A DNA stretch of 64,000 bases. Source: Phytomonospora sp040655735. Its GTDB lineage: Bacteria > Actinomycetota > Actinomycetes > Mycobacteriales > Micromonosporaceae. The position numbers and the translations under genes are program-made. The stretch spans positions 124,001 through 188,000 of the forward strand of contig NZ_JBFAKK010000014.1 of NCBI RefSeq assembly GCF_040655735.1, in the 5' to 3' direction. The notes beneath the pieces are model-generated. The model did no database searches and was not told the origin of the DNA. It saw nothing but the letters and a program-made list of their open reading frames with translations. This document shows positions 41,381 through 49,247 of this stretch, piece after piece (position 1 is the first letter of the stretch; each line of letters opens with the position of its first letter).

Positions 41381-42322
41381 ATGAGCGACCACGCCGACGG
41401 CCCCGCCCCGCTGTCCCCGCGCGTGCCCGACCTGCCCAGCCTCGAACTCCTGGTCAGCGTCGCGCGACTCGGCAGCATCGGCCGCGCCGCCGCCGCGCAC
41501 GGCATCAGCCAGCCATCGGCCAGCCACCGCGTACGGACCATGGAGCGCCTCGCCGGCGTCGCCCTCGTCACCCGCTCACCGCGCGGCTCACGCCTCACCC
41601 CCGCCGGGACACTCCTCGTCGAGTGGGCCGGAGCGGTCGTCGACGCCGCCCGCGTCCTCGACGCCGGCATCGACGCCCTGCGCGAACGCCGCGACGAGCG
41701 CCTGCGCATCGCCGCCAGCCTCACCATCGCCGAATACCTCCTGCCCGGCTGGCTCGTCGCCCTGCGCCGCGACCGTCCCGGCACCGCCGTCTCCCTGCGC
41801 GTGGAGAACTCCACCCAGGTCGAACGCGCCATCCTCGACGGCGACGCCGACCTCGGCTTCGTCGAAGGACCCGGCCCCGTGCGCGGCCTGCGCTCGGCGG
41901 GCGTCGGCGGCGACGAACTCGTCCTCGTCGTCGCGCCCGGCCACCGCTGGACCCGGCGCAGGACACCCCTGGCGCCCGCCGAGCTGGCCGCCACGCCCCT
42001 CATCTGCCGCGAAGAAGGGTCGGGAACCAGAGCCGCGCTCGCCGACGCCCTGCGCGACCAGGGCGACCCCGCGCCGCCACTGCTGGAGCTGGCCTCGACG
42101 ACCGCGGTGAAGGCCGCCGTCGCCGCCGGTGACGGCGCCGCCGTGCTCAGCTCGCTCGCGGTCGCCGAGGACGTGACGGCGGGGAGGCTGGCGCGGGTGC
42201 CGGTCGACGGGGCCGACCTGCGCCGCTCCCTGCGCGCGGTGTGGCGCTCCGGTCCACGGCCGACGGGCCCGGCCGGTGACCTGCTGACCCTCGCGGCGCG
42301 TGCGGCGGCGGCTCGTCGGTGA
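41381..42322 (+). CDS. LysR-family transcriptional regulator
   Basis: 313 residues. Helix-turn-helix at about residues 36-55 (AAAAHGISQPSASHRVRTME), then a two-lobed periplasmic-binding-like effector domain (LRIAASLTIAEYLLP, LGFVEGP, LVLVVAPGHRW). Its 3' end overlaps the convergent TDT transporter gene by 176 bp. It may regulate that transporter, although LysR targets are usually divergent. Confidence 0.9.
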   Translation: MSDHADGPAPLSPRVPDLPSLELLVSVARLGSIGRAAAAHGISQPSASHRVRTMERLAGVALVTRSPRGSRLTPAGTLLVEWAGAVVDAARVLDAGIDALRERRDERLRIAASLTIAEYLLPGWLVALRRDRPGTAVSLRVENSTQVERAILDGDADLGFVEGPGPVRGLRSAGVGGDELVLVVAPGHRWTRRRTPLAPAELAATPLICREEGSGTRAALADALRDQGDPAPPLLELASTTAVKAAVAAGDGAAVLSSLAVAEDVTAGRLARVPVDGADLRRSLRAVWRSGPRPTGPAGDLLTLAARAAAARR

Positions 42323-43397
42323 GCCCCGAGCCGACCGCCCGCAGGCGCAGGATCCACCGCGCGGTCCGCGCCGCGACGAGCAGCCACGCACCGGCCAGCG
42401 CCACGTACAGGCCCACCGCGAGCCACCCGTAGACGACCGCGCCGGTGTGCGCGGCGAGCACCGAAGCGCCCGTCACGCACGTGCCCAGCGGGAAGGTGAA
42501 ACTCCACCAGGTCAGCGTGAAAGGCATCCCGAGCCGCGCGGTGCGGACGGTGACGGCCGTGGCGAGCGCGATCCACAGCAGCGCGAACCCGAACACGCAG
42601 ATGCCGTAGACGGTGCCGAAGAGTTCGAGGGCGGGGGCGAGCCGGGTGCCGGTGGTCTCGGCGGCCGCGCCGAGGTTTCCCGCCGCCGTCACCGACTGCC
42701 CCAGGGGGCCTAGGACGATCCACAGGGTGGGGACCATCGCCGCGCCGGTCTTGTGGCTCGCCAGTTGCCCCCACACCTGGGGGAGGACGACGACGGTCGC
42801 GATGAGACTCAGCCCGAACATGGCGTAGCAGGCCAGCAGCAGCGTCAGGCGCGGTTGCCCGGCGGGCGTGTGCGAAAGGAGCGCCGCGCCGGTCGCGGCC
42901 GACACCATCGGCGGCACCAGCGGCATCAGCCACCCCGCGAAAGGTCGCTCGCACGGGAGTCGGGTGAACATCGCGTACGGGACGCTGACCGCGCTCACCA
43001 GACCGCCGAGGGTTCCCGCGGCCCACAGTGCGACCGCGACGGGCAGCGCCGCCCCGCCCAGCAGCGGCGGCCCGAACACCAGGGTTCCCGCGCCGACGGT
43101 CAGCAGAGCCATCGGCGGTGCCCCGTAGAACTGCACGGCGACGGAGTCGGTGTGGTGCCCGCGCGCCCGCGTCGGGTGTCGCAGCCACTGGACGGCGAAG
43201 ATCATCGACAGCACCACCAGCCACACGGCCGCCGTCGCCCACACCAGTCCCGCCGCCCCCATCAGCCACGATGGCTTGTGCGGGAGGGTCGCCGCGGCGT
43301 TGGCGACGATGCCGGTCCCCATGACGGAGGCGAACCAGTTCGGTCCGATGTGGTGTGCGAGGGCCCTCGGGCGGGTATCGGCGATGAGAGAGGTCAC
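42147..43397 (-). CDS. TDT-family transporter (tellurite resistance/dicarboxylate type)
   Basis: 416 residues from GTG 43397. About ten transmembrane segments with the family's NWFASVMGTGIVANA start; the hydrophobic body ends near residue 355. The last 60 residues are Pro/Arg-rich, encoded on the strand opposite the LysR 3' end, and are probably unstructured. TDT proteins export sulfite, malate or similar anions, or confer tellurite resistance. A longer frame upstream to 43871 is rejected because it runs through the divergent monooxygenase gene. Confidence 0.87.
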   Translation of the reverse strand: MTSLIADTRPRALAHHIGPNWFASVMGTGIVANAAATLPHKPSWLMGAAGLVWATAAVWLVVLSMIFAVQWLRHPTRARGHHTDSVAVQFYGAPPMALLTVGAGTLVFGPPLLGGAALPVAVALWAAGTLGGLVSAVSVPYAMFTRLPCERPFAGWLMPLVPPMVSAATGAALLSHTPAGQPRLTLLLACYAMFGLSLIATVVVLPQVWGQLASHKTGAAMVPTLWIVLGPLGQSVTAAGNLGAAAETTGTRLAPALELFGTVYGICVFGFALLWIALATAVTVRTARLGMPFTLTWWSFTFPLGTCVTGASVLAAHTGAVVYGWLAVGLYVALAGAWLLVAARTARWILRLRAVGSGLTDEPPPHAPRGSAGHRPGPSAVDRSATPRAGSGAGRPRRPAPAPASPPSRPRRPRAS

Positions 43398-43572
43398 CGG
43401 TCCAGCCTGGTTCGCCCGGGCGCCGACCGGCAGGCCTCGCCTTGCTGGCGGGTCATAGTCCACGGCTATGACCCGGCCCGGATCATTTCCCGGACAAAAC
43501 CCGGCAAGGCGACAGGAGACGGGCACATAATTCAAGTCAGGACACAGGTCCTCGCGGGCGAGGGGAGCGGCG

Positions 43573-45249
43573 ATGAGAATCGGCGCGGTGAAAGCGGACG
43601 TCCTGGTCATCGGCGCCGGGCCCACCGGACTCGTCGCGGCGGCCGAACTCCGGCGCCACGGAGCAAGCGTCCTGATAGCCGACGCGGCCGAGCCCGACGA
43701 GCGAAGCGGCGGCGGATCCCGCGCGGTCGTCCTGCACGCCCGCTCGCTGGAAGTCCTCGAACCGCTCGGCGTCGGCACCGAACTCGCGCGCCTGGGCCAG
43801 CGGGCCCACGCCGTGCACCTGGTCGCCGGCCCCCGGCGGACCGCCGCGATCGAGCTGCACCGCCTCGACACCGTCCACCCTTACGTGCTCGTCCTCCCGC
43901 AACCGCAGCTGGAGGCGGCCCTCCTCGACCGGCTCAAGGACTTCGAGGTCGGGGTGCTCTGGGGACACCACGTCGAGGAGCTCACCGAGGAGGCGGCCGG
44001 CATCAGCGCCGTCCTCAACGGCTCAGGGGGACCCGTCCGCGTCGAGGCCCGCTACGCCATCGACTGCGGCGGTGCGGGAAGCGAGCTCGCGGCCGGGTTC
44101 GGTGTCACCGAACGCAACGGCATGCCCGCCGCCTCGGCCGTCCTGGCCGACGTCCGCGTCGACGGCGACTTCGCACCCGGTGTCGTCACGGGCTACTCCG
44201 CCCCCGACGGCGCCGTCCTGCTGCTCCCGTACCGCGACGGGCACATGCGGGTCAGCGCTCTCGATTTCACCGGCACGCCCCCCGACCCGTCGGCGCCGCC
44301 GACCCTCGACGACCTACAGCGCACCGTCGACGCCATCGCCCCCGTCCAGCTGCGGCTGAGCGAGCCCCGCTGGATCGGCCGCTACGACACCACCCCGCGA
44401 CTGCTCGACCACTACCGCGCCGGGCGCGTGTTCTTCGCCGGTGACGCCGCCCACCGCTTCGCGCCCACCGCCGGGCTCGGCCTCAACGTCGGCGTCCAGG
44501 ACGCGGTCAACCTCGCCTGGAAGCTCGCCTACGTCTCGCGCGGACTGGCCTCCGACAGCCTCCTGCACACCTACCACGCCGAACGGCACCAGGCGGGGGA
44601 GCAGACACTGCGGGCCACCGAGCACCTGCACCGGCTCCTGCGGCGCCAGTCGTCCTCCGGCTTCTTCCGGGGGCTGAGCGGCCCCATCATGCGAGGGCTG
44701 CTGTCCACCGCGACCGCACAGGACCGCTTCGGGACGCTGTTCTCGCAGCTCGGCGTGAACTACCGGCACACGCCCTTCTCTCGTTCGCACCGCGAGCACG
44801 GCGCCCGCGCCGCGGGCGATCGCGTGCCGGACCTGTCGATGGCCTCCATGTCCGACCCCGACCTGCGCCTCTACGACCTGCTCCGCAGGCCCGGGTACCT
44901 GCTCATCGGCTGCGTCTCCCGCGTACAGCCCCGCGCCGAACGCGAGGCGATGGCCGACCTGTTCGCGCAGGTCCGCACCGCCTACGACGGGCTCGTCCAC
45001 CCGTACCTGCTGCTGTCCGAAGGACTCCCCGCCGACGGGGAGGTGCCCGTCCTGGTCGACACCAGGCGCCAGTTCCGCACGCGCATGCGCGCACATGTCG
45101 GCGACCTGCTGCTGATCCGCCCAGACGGGCACCTCGCGTTCCAGCTGCCGCGAACAGGCGCCTCACTGCTGCCGAACCTGCTCGGCGCGTGGGTCGTCAC
45201 GCACGCGACGACGCCGGCGCTGACGCCCACGCACTCGGTGCTGGGCTGA
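43573..45249 (+). CDS. FAD-dependent aromatic monooxygenase (PHBH/RdmE-like)
   Basis: 558 residues. FAD motif VLVIGAGPTGLVAAAEL at the start, DG motif CGGAGSELA in the middle (altered from the usual CDG), GDAAHRFAPTAGLGLNVG near residue 295, and a thioredoxin-like C-terminal domain. It matches polyketide-type aromatic hydroxylases. Similar in layout to the gene at 12310 but clearly divergent in sequence. No biosynthetic cluster surrounds it. Confidence 0.88.
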   Translation: MRIGAVKADVLVIGAGPTGLVAAAELRRHGASVLIADAAEPDERSGGGSRAVVLHARSLEVLEPLGVGTELARLGQRAHAVHLVAGPRRTAAIELHRLDTVHPYVLVLPQPQLEAALLDRLKDFEVGVLWGHHVEELTEEAAGISAVLNGSGGPVRVEARYAIDCGGAGSELAAGFGVTERNGMPAASAVLADVRVDGDFAPGVVTGYSAPDGAVLLLPYRDGHMRVSALDFTGTPPDPSAPPTLDDLQRTVDAIAPVQLRLSEPRWIGRYDTTPRLLDHYRAGRVFFAGDAAHRFAPTAGLGLNVGVQDAVNLAWKLAYVSRGLASDSLLHTYHAERHQAGEQTLRATEHLHRLLRRQSSSGFFRGLSGPIMRGLLSTATAQDRFGTLFSQLGVNYRHTPFSRSHREHGARAAGDRVPDLSMASMSDPDLRLYDLLRRPGYLLIGCVSRVQPRAEREAMADLFAQVRTAYDGLVHPYLLLSEGLPADGEVPVLVDTRRQFRTRMRAHVGDLLLIRPDGHLAFQLPRTGASLLPNLLGAWVVTHATTPALTPTHSVLG

Positions 45250-45271
45250 CCCGGCCGGGCAGGCGCTTCCG

Positions 45272-45628
45272 TCAGCCGCTGGACAGGCAGAACACGTGCC
45301 CCGACGGGTCGACGAGCACCGTCCAGTCGTCCCCGCCGGGCTGCTCGGCGGGGACGGTCGCGCCCAGCCCGGTCAGCTCCTTCACCGCGACGGCGACGTC
45401 GGCGACGCTGAAATCGACGTGCGCGCCCGCCGGATCCTGCGGCCACACGGGAGCGGTGTACCCGGCGACGCGCTGGAAGCCGAGCTGCACGCCACCGTCG
45501 CCGAGGTAGACGGTGTCGTCGTCGCTGTAGGTCACCCCCCAGCCGGTGACCTGGCGGTAGAAGTCGGCCAGCGCGGCCGGGTCGGCGCAGTCGAGCGTGA
45601 TCGTGGCGGGTTTGGCGATGGCGTTCAT
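45272..45628 (-). CDS. VOC (glyoxalase-like) family protein
   Basis: 118 residues from ATG 45628. ITLDCADPAALADFYRQVTGW begins a first VOC module; AHVDFSVADVAVAVKELTGLG and the end VLVDPSGHVFCL form the second. It is encoded back to back with an AraC regulator that may control it. Substrate unknown. Confidence 0.87.
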   Translation of the reverse strand: MNAIAKPATITLDCADPAALADFYRQVTGWGVTYSDDDTVYLGDGGVQLGFQRVAGYTAPVWPQDPAGAHVDFSVADVAVAVKELTGLGATVPAEQPGGDDWTVLVDPSGHVFCLSSG

Positions 45629-45736
45629 CGTGTGCTCCTCAGTGAATGGTCGATCGACTTCGAGCCTGCGCGCGGACACCGCCGACGGCTTGAACATCCT
45701 TGCGGTCTCGTCGTACCCGGCGGCTAACCTGCGCGC

Positions 45737-46540
45737 ATGCTGTCGGCCAGGACCATCGCGAGCCGGCCGGCCTTCGAGGTCAGCGCCGTCACCTGCAGCG
45801 CCGACCACACGGGCTGGTCGCCGCCCGACGCGCACGCCGACCACCGTGTCGTACTGGTCCGCTCGGGCCGCTTCAGGCGACGCACGCCAGGCGGGATCAC
45901 CGACCTGGACCGCACCACGGCCTACCTCGGCACCCCGGGGGAGGAGGACTCCTTCGCTCACCCCGCAGGCGGTGACGTGTGCACGGCACTGCGCCTGTCA
46001 CCGCAGCTGTGGCACGACATCGCCGGCGAGACCCCGGTGCGGCCATGGGCCTACGTCGACGCCCGCGTCGACCTCGCCCACCGCAGGCTCCTCGCCGCCC
46101 GCGACGACCTCGACTACGCCCTCACCGAAAGCCTCCTCATTCTCCTCGCCGAAGCGATCGGCAACGCAGCCGAAGGAACCCTGCCGTCCGGCCGCGCACG
46201 GGACCCCGCCGCCGAACACCTCGCCGGCGCCGCGCGCGAGGCCGTGCTCGCCGACGACCCCGCCGCCACGGGCCTGCTGCCGCTCGCCACGCTGCTCGGC
46301 GTGTCCCCCTACCGGCTCAGCCGTGCCTTCACCGCCGCCACGGGCACGTCCCTCACCCGCTACCGCAACCGCGTCCGCGTCGGCCGCGCCCTCGACCGCA
46401 TCGAGGCCGGCGACACCGAACTCGGCGCGCTCGCCGCACGCCTGGGTTTCGCCGACCAGGCGCACCTGTCGCGCACGGTCCGGCAGCATCTGGGATGTAC
46501 GCCGACGGCCGTCAAGGAGCTGCTGCGCCCTCGCCACTGA
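45737..46540 (+). CDS. AraC-family transcriptional regulator
   Basis: 267 residues. The C-terminal DNA-binding domain has two helix-turn-helix units: LATLLGVSPYRLSRAFTAATGTS and LAARLGFADQAHLSRTVRQHLG. The N-terminal 150 residues form a cupin-like sensor (DHRVVLVRSGRF, YLGTPGEEDSF). Divergent from the VOC gene with 108 bp between. Confidence 0.9.
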   Translation: MLSARTIASRPAFEVSAVTCSADHTGWSPPDAHADHRVVLVRSGRFRRRTPGGITDLDRTTAYLGTPGEEDSFAHPAGGDVCTALRLSPQLWHDIAGETPVRPWAYVDARVDLAHRRLLAARDDLDYALTESLLILLAEAIGNAAEGTLPSGRARDPAAEHLAGAAREAVLADDPAATGLLPLATLLGVSPYRLSRAFTAATGTSLTRYRNRVRVGRALDRIEAGDTELGALAARLGFADQAHLSRTVRQHLGCTPTAVKELLRPRH

Positions 46541-46758
46541 CCCGGGGGACCAGGTACCGGAGGCCGCCGGCCACCTGCGGCGGCCACCGAAGTCAGGCGA
46601 CTCCCACACCGGGGACCCAGCACCGGAGGCGGGGCCGAGCCCGATCCCATGCCTGCAAGGAGCCTTCGTTCGCCGCCGACCAGAGACTCGGCAGACTGGC
46701 GACCCGACCGGCCGCAGAATATTCTGATCATGCCGTTTCCTCGACAGACTGGACCGAC

Positions 46759-47736
46759 ATGACCGACAGCATCCGGTGGGGCATTCTCGCCACGGGCGGG
46801 ATCGCCGCCTCTTTCACGAAGGACCTGCGGCACGCGCCCGACGCGGAGGTCGTCGCGGTGGGTTCGCGTACGGAGGAGTCGGCGCGCGTGTTCGCCGAGG
46901 CGCACGGCATTCCGCGCGCGCACGGGTCGTGGGCGGAGCTGGCGGCGGATCCGGACGTGGACATCGTCTACATCGCCAATACGCACAACGCGCACTTCGC
47001 GGCCGCCGAGACGTGCTTGAAGGCGGGCAAGGCGGTGCTGTGCGAGAAGCCGCTGACGCTGAACCGGGCGCAGGCGCAGGGCCTGGTCGATCTCGCCGGT
47101 GAGCGGGGCCTCTTCTTCATGGAGGCCATGTGGATGCGCACGATTCCGGCGATCCTGAAGCTCAACGAGCTGGTCGCCGAGGGCGCGATCGGCCCGGTCC
47201 GGTCGGTGCGCGCCGATTTCTCCCTCGGGGGACCCTTCGAGCCCGAGCACCGGCTGCGCGATCCCGAGCTGGCCGGCGGGGGCCTGCTCGACCTGGGCGT
47301 CTACCCGGTGTCCTTCGCGCACATGATCCTCGGCGCCCCGGACACGATCGCGGTGTCGGGCTGGAAGACGCCGGAGGGCGTCGACGCGATGGCGGGCATG
47401 GTCCTCGGCTACGAGCGGGCCGTCGCGGTGCTGTCGTGCGGCATCGAGGCCAGTTCGGCGACGGTCGCGTCGGTCGGCGGGCCTCTCGGCCACATCGAGG
47501 TGCCGAACCCGTTCTTCCGGCCCGGTTCGCTGCGGTTGACACGCGGCGGTGAGGTCGAGGAGATCGAGGTCCCCTACCTCGGCGGCGGCATGGTCCACGA
47601 GGCGATCGAGGCGATGCGTTGCCTGCGTGCGGGCCTGACCCAGAGCCCGCTGATCCCGTGGCAGTCGACGCTGGAGGTCATGGGGATCCTCGACGAGGCC
47701 CGCCGGCAGCTCGGCGTCGTCTACGCCGGCGAGTGA
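46759..47736 (+). CDS. Gfo/Idh/MocA-family oxidoreductase
   Basis: 325 residues. N-terminal Rossmann motif GILATGGIAASF, then the conserved EKPLTLN (catalytic Lys of the family) near residue 95, FMEAMWMR, and a C-terminal domain with DLGVYPVSFA. Family members oxidise sugars, polyols or dihydrodiols with NAD(P). FMEAMWMR and GGGLLDLGVYP resemble the dihydrodiol/xylose dehydrogenase branch. A weak RBS precedes the ATG. Confidence 0.9.
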   Translation: MTDSIRWGILATGGIAASFTKDLRHAPDAEVVAVGSRTEESARVFAEAHGIPRAHGSWAELAADPDVDIVYIANTHNAHFAAAETCLKAGKAVLCEKPLTLNRAQAQGLVDLAGERGLFFMEAMWMRTIPAILKLNELVAEGAIGPVRSVRADFSLGGPFEPEHRLRDPELAGGGLLDLGVYPVSFAHMILGAPDTIAVSGWKTPEGVDAMAGMVLGYERAVAVLSCGIEASSATVASVGGPLGHIEVPNPFFRPGSLRLTRGGEVEEIEVPYLGGGMVHEAIEAMRCLRAGLTQSPLIPWQSTLEVMGILDEARRQLGVVYAGE

Positions 47737-47778
47737 CCTGCTCGGCACATCTGGCCCGGATTGGTTAATCTGCACCAT

Positions 47779-48411
47779 ATGCAGCCCTGGTACGGGCCGG
47801 CCCGCCCCGAATCCGGCGAGCCGGTCATCGACCTGGGACCGGTCGACGACCCCGCGTCCTGGGAATCGCCGGCCGACGCCCAGCCCACTCCGCCCACCGC
47901 CGGGACGCCCACGGCGACCCGGTGGCTCCTGGTCTCGGTGACGGTCGTCGTCTCCGTGCTCGCGACCGTCGCCGGGATGGTCCTCTTCCAGCGCGCGACG
48001 GCCGACTCCGAGGCGACCCCGCCGCCCACACCGTCCAACATGGACGAACTGCGGGCGTGGGTCGGCGCCGGCGGTCCCGCCGACGCCGTCGCCGGACCGC
48101 ACGTGCTCGAACCCGACGGCAACGGCTACCTCACCGACGGCGTCACCGTCGCGCCCGGCCACTACCGCGTCCATCTCCGCTGTGGTCGGCTCGGCACTCA
48201 TGAGGCGCCGACCCAGATCAGCCTGGAGGTGCGCAGCACCGACGGCAACTTCGGTGTCGAACTGCCGTGCCCGTCGGCGACGATGCGGATGGAGCACCGC
48301 TTCGACTTCGCCGGACTCGGCGCGATGTGGTTCGAGGGGTACATGAACACCGAGATGGAGGGCCCGCCCTACATCCTCGCCCTGTGGCTGGTTCCGGAGG
48401 CCGTGTCGTGA
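47779..48411 (+). CDS. Single-pass membrane-anchored protein, first of a tandem pair
   Basis: 210 residues from ATG 47779 (TTG 47761 is in frame). A Pro/Thr-rich cytoplasmic start, one transmembrane segment (about 54-72), then an extracytoplasmic beta-rich domain containing APGHYRVHLRCG and ELPCPS, whose two Cys may pair. Stop overlaps the next start by 4 nt. The next protein has the same layout and Cys spacing, so the two look like diverged duplicates. Function unknown. Confidence 0.75.
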   Translation: MQPWYGPARPESGEPVIDLGPVDDPASWESPADAQPTPPTAGTPTATRWLLVSVTVVVSVLATVAGMVLFQRATADSEATPPPTPSNMDELRAWVGAGGPADAVAGPHVLEPDGNGYLTDGVTVAPGHYRVHLRCGRLGTHEAPTQISLEVRSTDGNFGVELPCPSATMRMEHRFDFAGLGAMWFEGYMNTEMEGPPYILALWLVPEAVS

Positions 48412-49013
48412 GCCGCCTGCACGCGCTTCTCGACCCGATCCGGCGGCCATGGTCGAAGCCCACCCTCGTCCTGGTGACCGCGCTGATCGCCGGTGCGGCC
48501 GGATACTCCGTCTCGGCGACCCGGCCGCCGGAGAAGCCGCCCGTCGTGGAGCACCCGATGGTCGTGGAGAGCTGGATCGGCGAGCTGGAGCGGGAACCGG
48601 AGGCCGAGGCCCTCGGCGAGATCGCCGAGGAGGCCCTCGCCGCGCGTCCGCCGGGCGTCGACGTCATCCGCGAGCTGGTGGTCGCGCAGAACCCGTACTC
48701 GTCGAGCAGCGGCGGTCTGGTGGCGCTGCCTGCGGGCGAGTGGGAGATCTACGTGTCGTGCCGCTTCGGTGAACAGGCCGAGGACACCGAGGGCCTGCGT
48801 GCCGGGGTGAGCCTCTACGGCAACGGCGGGGGCACCGACCGCTACGCCGAGGTCGACTGCCCGGTCGACGGCGGGAAGGTGCTCATGGTGCTCAAGACCA
48901 CCGCCGACACCGCCTACGTCGTCACGGCCATGGCGGTCTCGCCCGGCGACATGACCGAGGACGACTTCTGGCAGACCGAGATGGCCGTCGGGGTCTTCGT
49001 CGTCGCGGCCTGA
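48408..49013 (+). CDS. Single-pass membrane-anchored protein, second of a tandem pair
   Basis: 201 residues from GTG 48408, coupled to the gene before it. One transmembrane segment (about 19-37), a charged stalk (about 50-85) and an extracytoplasmic domain with LPAGEWEIYVSCRFG and EVDCPVDGG, matching the first protein's APGHYRVHLRCG and ELPCPS. Ends 7 bp before a strong terminator. Function unknown. Confidence 0.75.
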   Translation: MSRLHALLDPIRRPWSKPTLVLVTALIAGAAGYSVSATRPPEKPPVVEHPMVVESWIGELEREPEAEALGEIAEEALAARPPGVDVIRELVVAQNPYSSSSGGLVALPAGEWEIYVSCRFGEQAEDTEGLRAGVSLYGNGGGTDRYAEVDCPVDGGKVLMVLKTTADTAYVVTAMAVSPGDMTEDDFWQTEMAVGVFVVAA

Positions 49014-49020
49014 ACGCGAA

Positions 49021-49057
49021 GAAACGCGCCGCCGGTGTCGAACCGGCGGCGCGTTTC
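49021..49057. terminator. Bidirectional terminator between the membrane pair and DUF6104
   Basis: Perfect 16-bp stem (49021-49036 and 49042-49057), 5-nt loop; GTTCTT follows on the + strand and GAAA sequences flank the other side. It separates two converging transcription units. Confidence 0.8.
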
Positions 49058-49065
49058 GTTCTTAC

Positions 49066-49245
49066 CTAGTCCTCGTCCAGATCGTCGAGGCGGGCCAGCC
49101 AGGTCGCCAGCCGCTCGATCGGGATCTCGAACTCGGGGTTGTCGTCGACGAACTCCTGCAGGCGCGCGGCCACCCAGCTCAGGCTGACCTCTTCCTCACC
49201 GCGGCGCTGCTCCAGCTCCTCGATCCCTCGATCCGTGTAGTACAC
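49066..49245 (-). CDS. DUF6104-family small protein
   Basis: 59 residues from GTG 49245 (YYTDRGIEELEQRRGEEEVS... ending RLATWLARLDDLDED). The TDRGIEELE start and acidic end match DUF6104. It begins 2 bp after the kgd stop in the same direction, so it is probably cotranscribed with kgd. The role is unknown; the constant association hints at a link with the 2-oxoglutarate complex. Confidence 0.85.
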   Translation of the reverse strand: MYYTDRGIEELEQRRGEEEVSLSWVAARLQEFVDDNPEFEIPIERLATWLARLDDLDED

Positions 49246-49247
49246 CG

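Noticed and set aside
43398..43871. N-terminal extension of the TDT transporter
   Set aside because: The extension runs antisense through the monooxygenase start; the conserved transporter N-terminus begins at GTG 43397.
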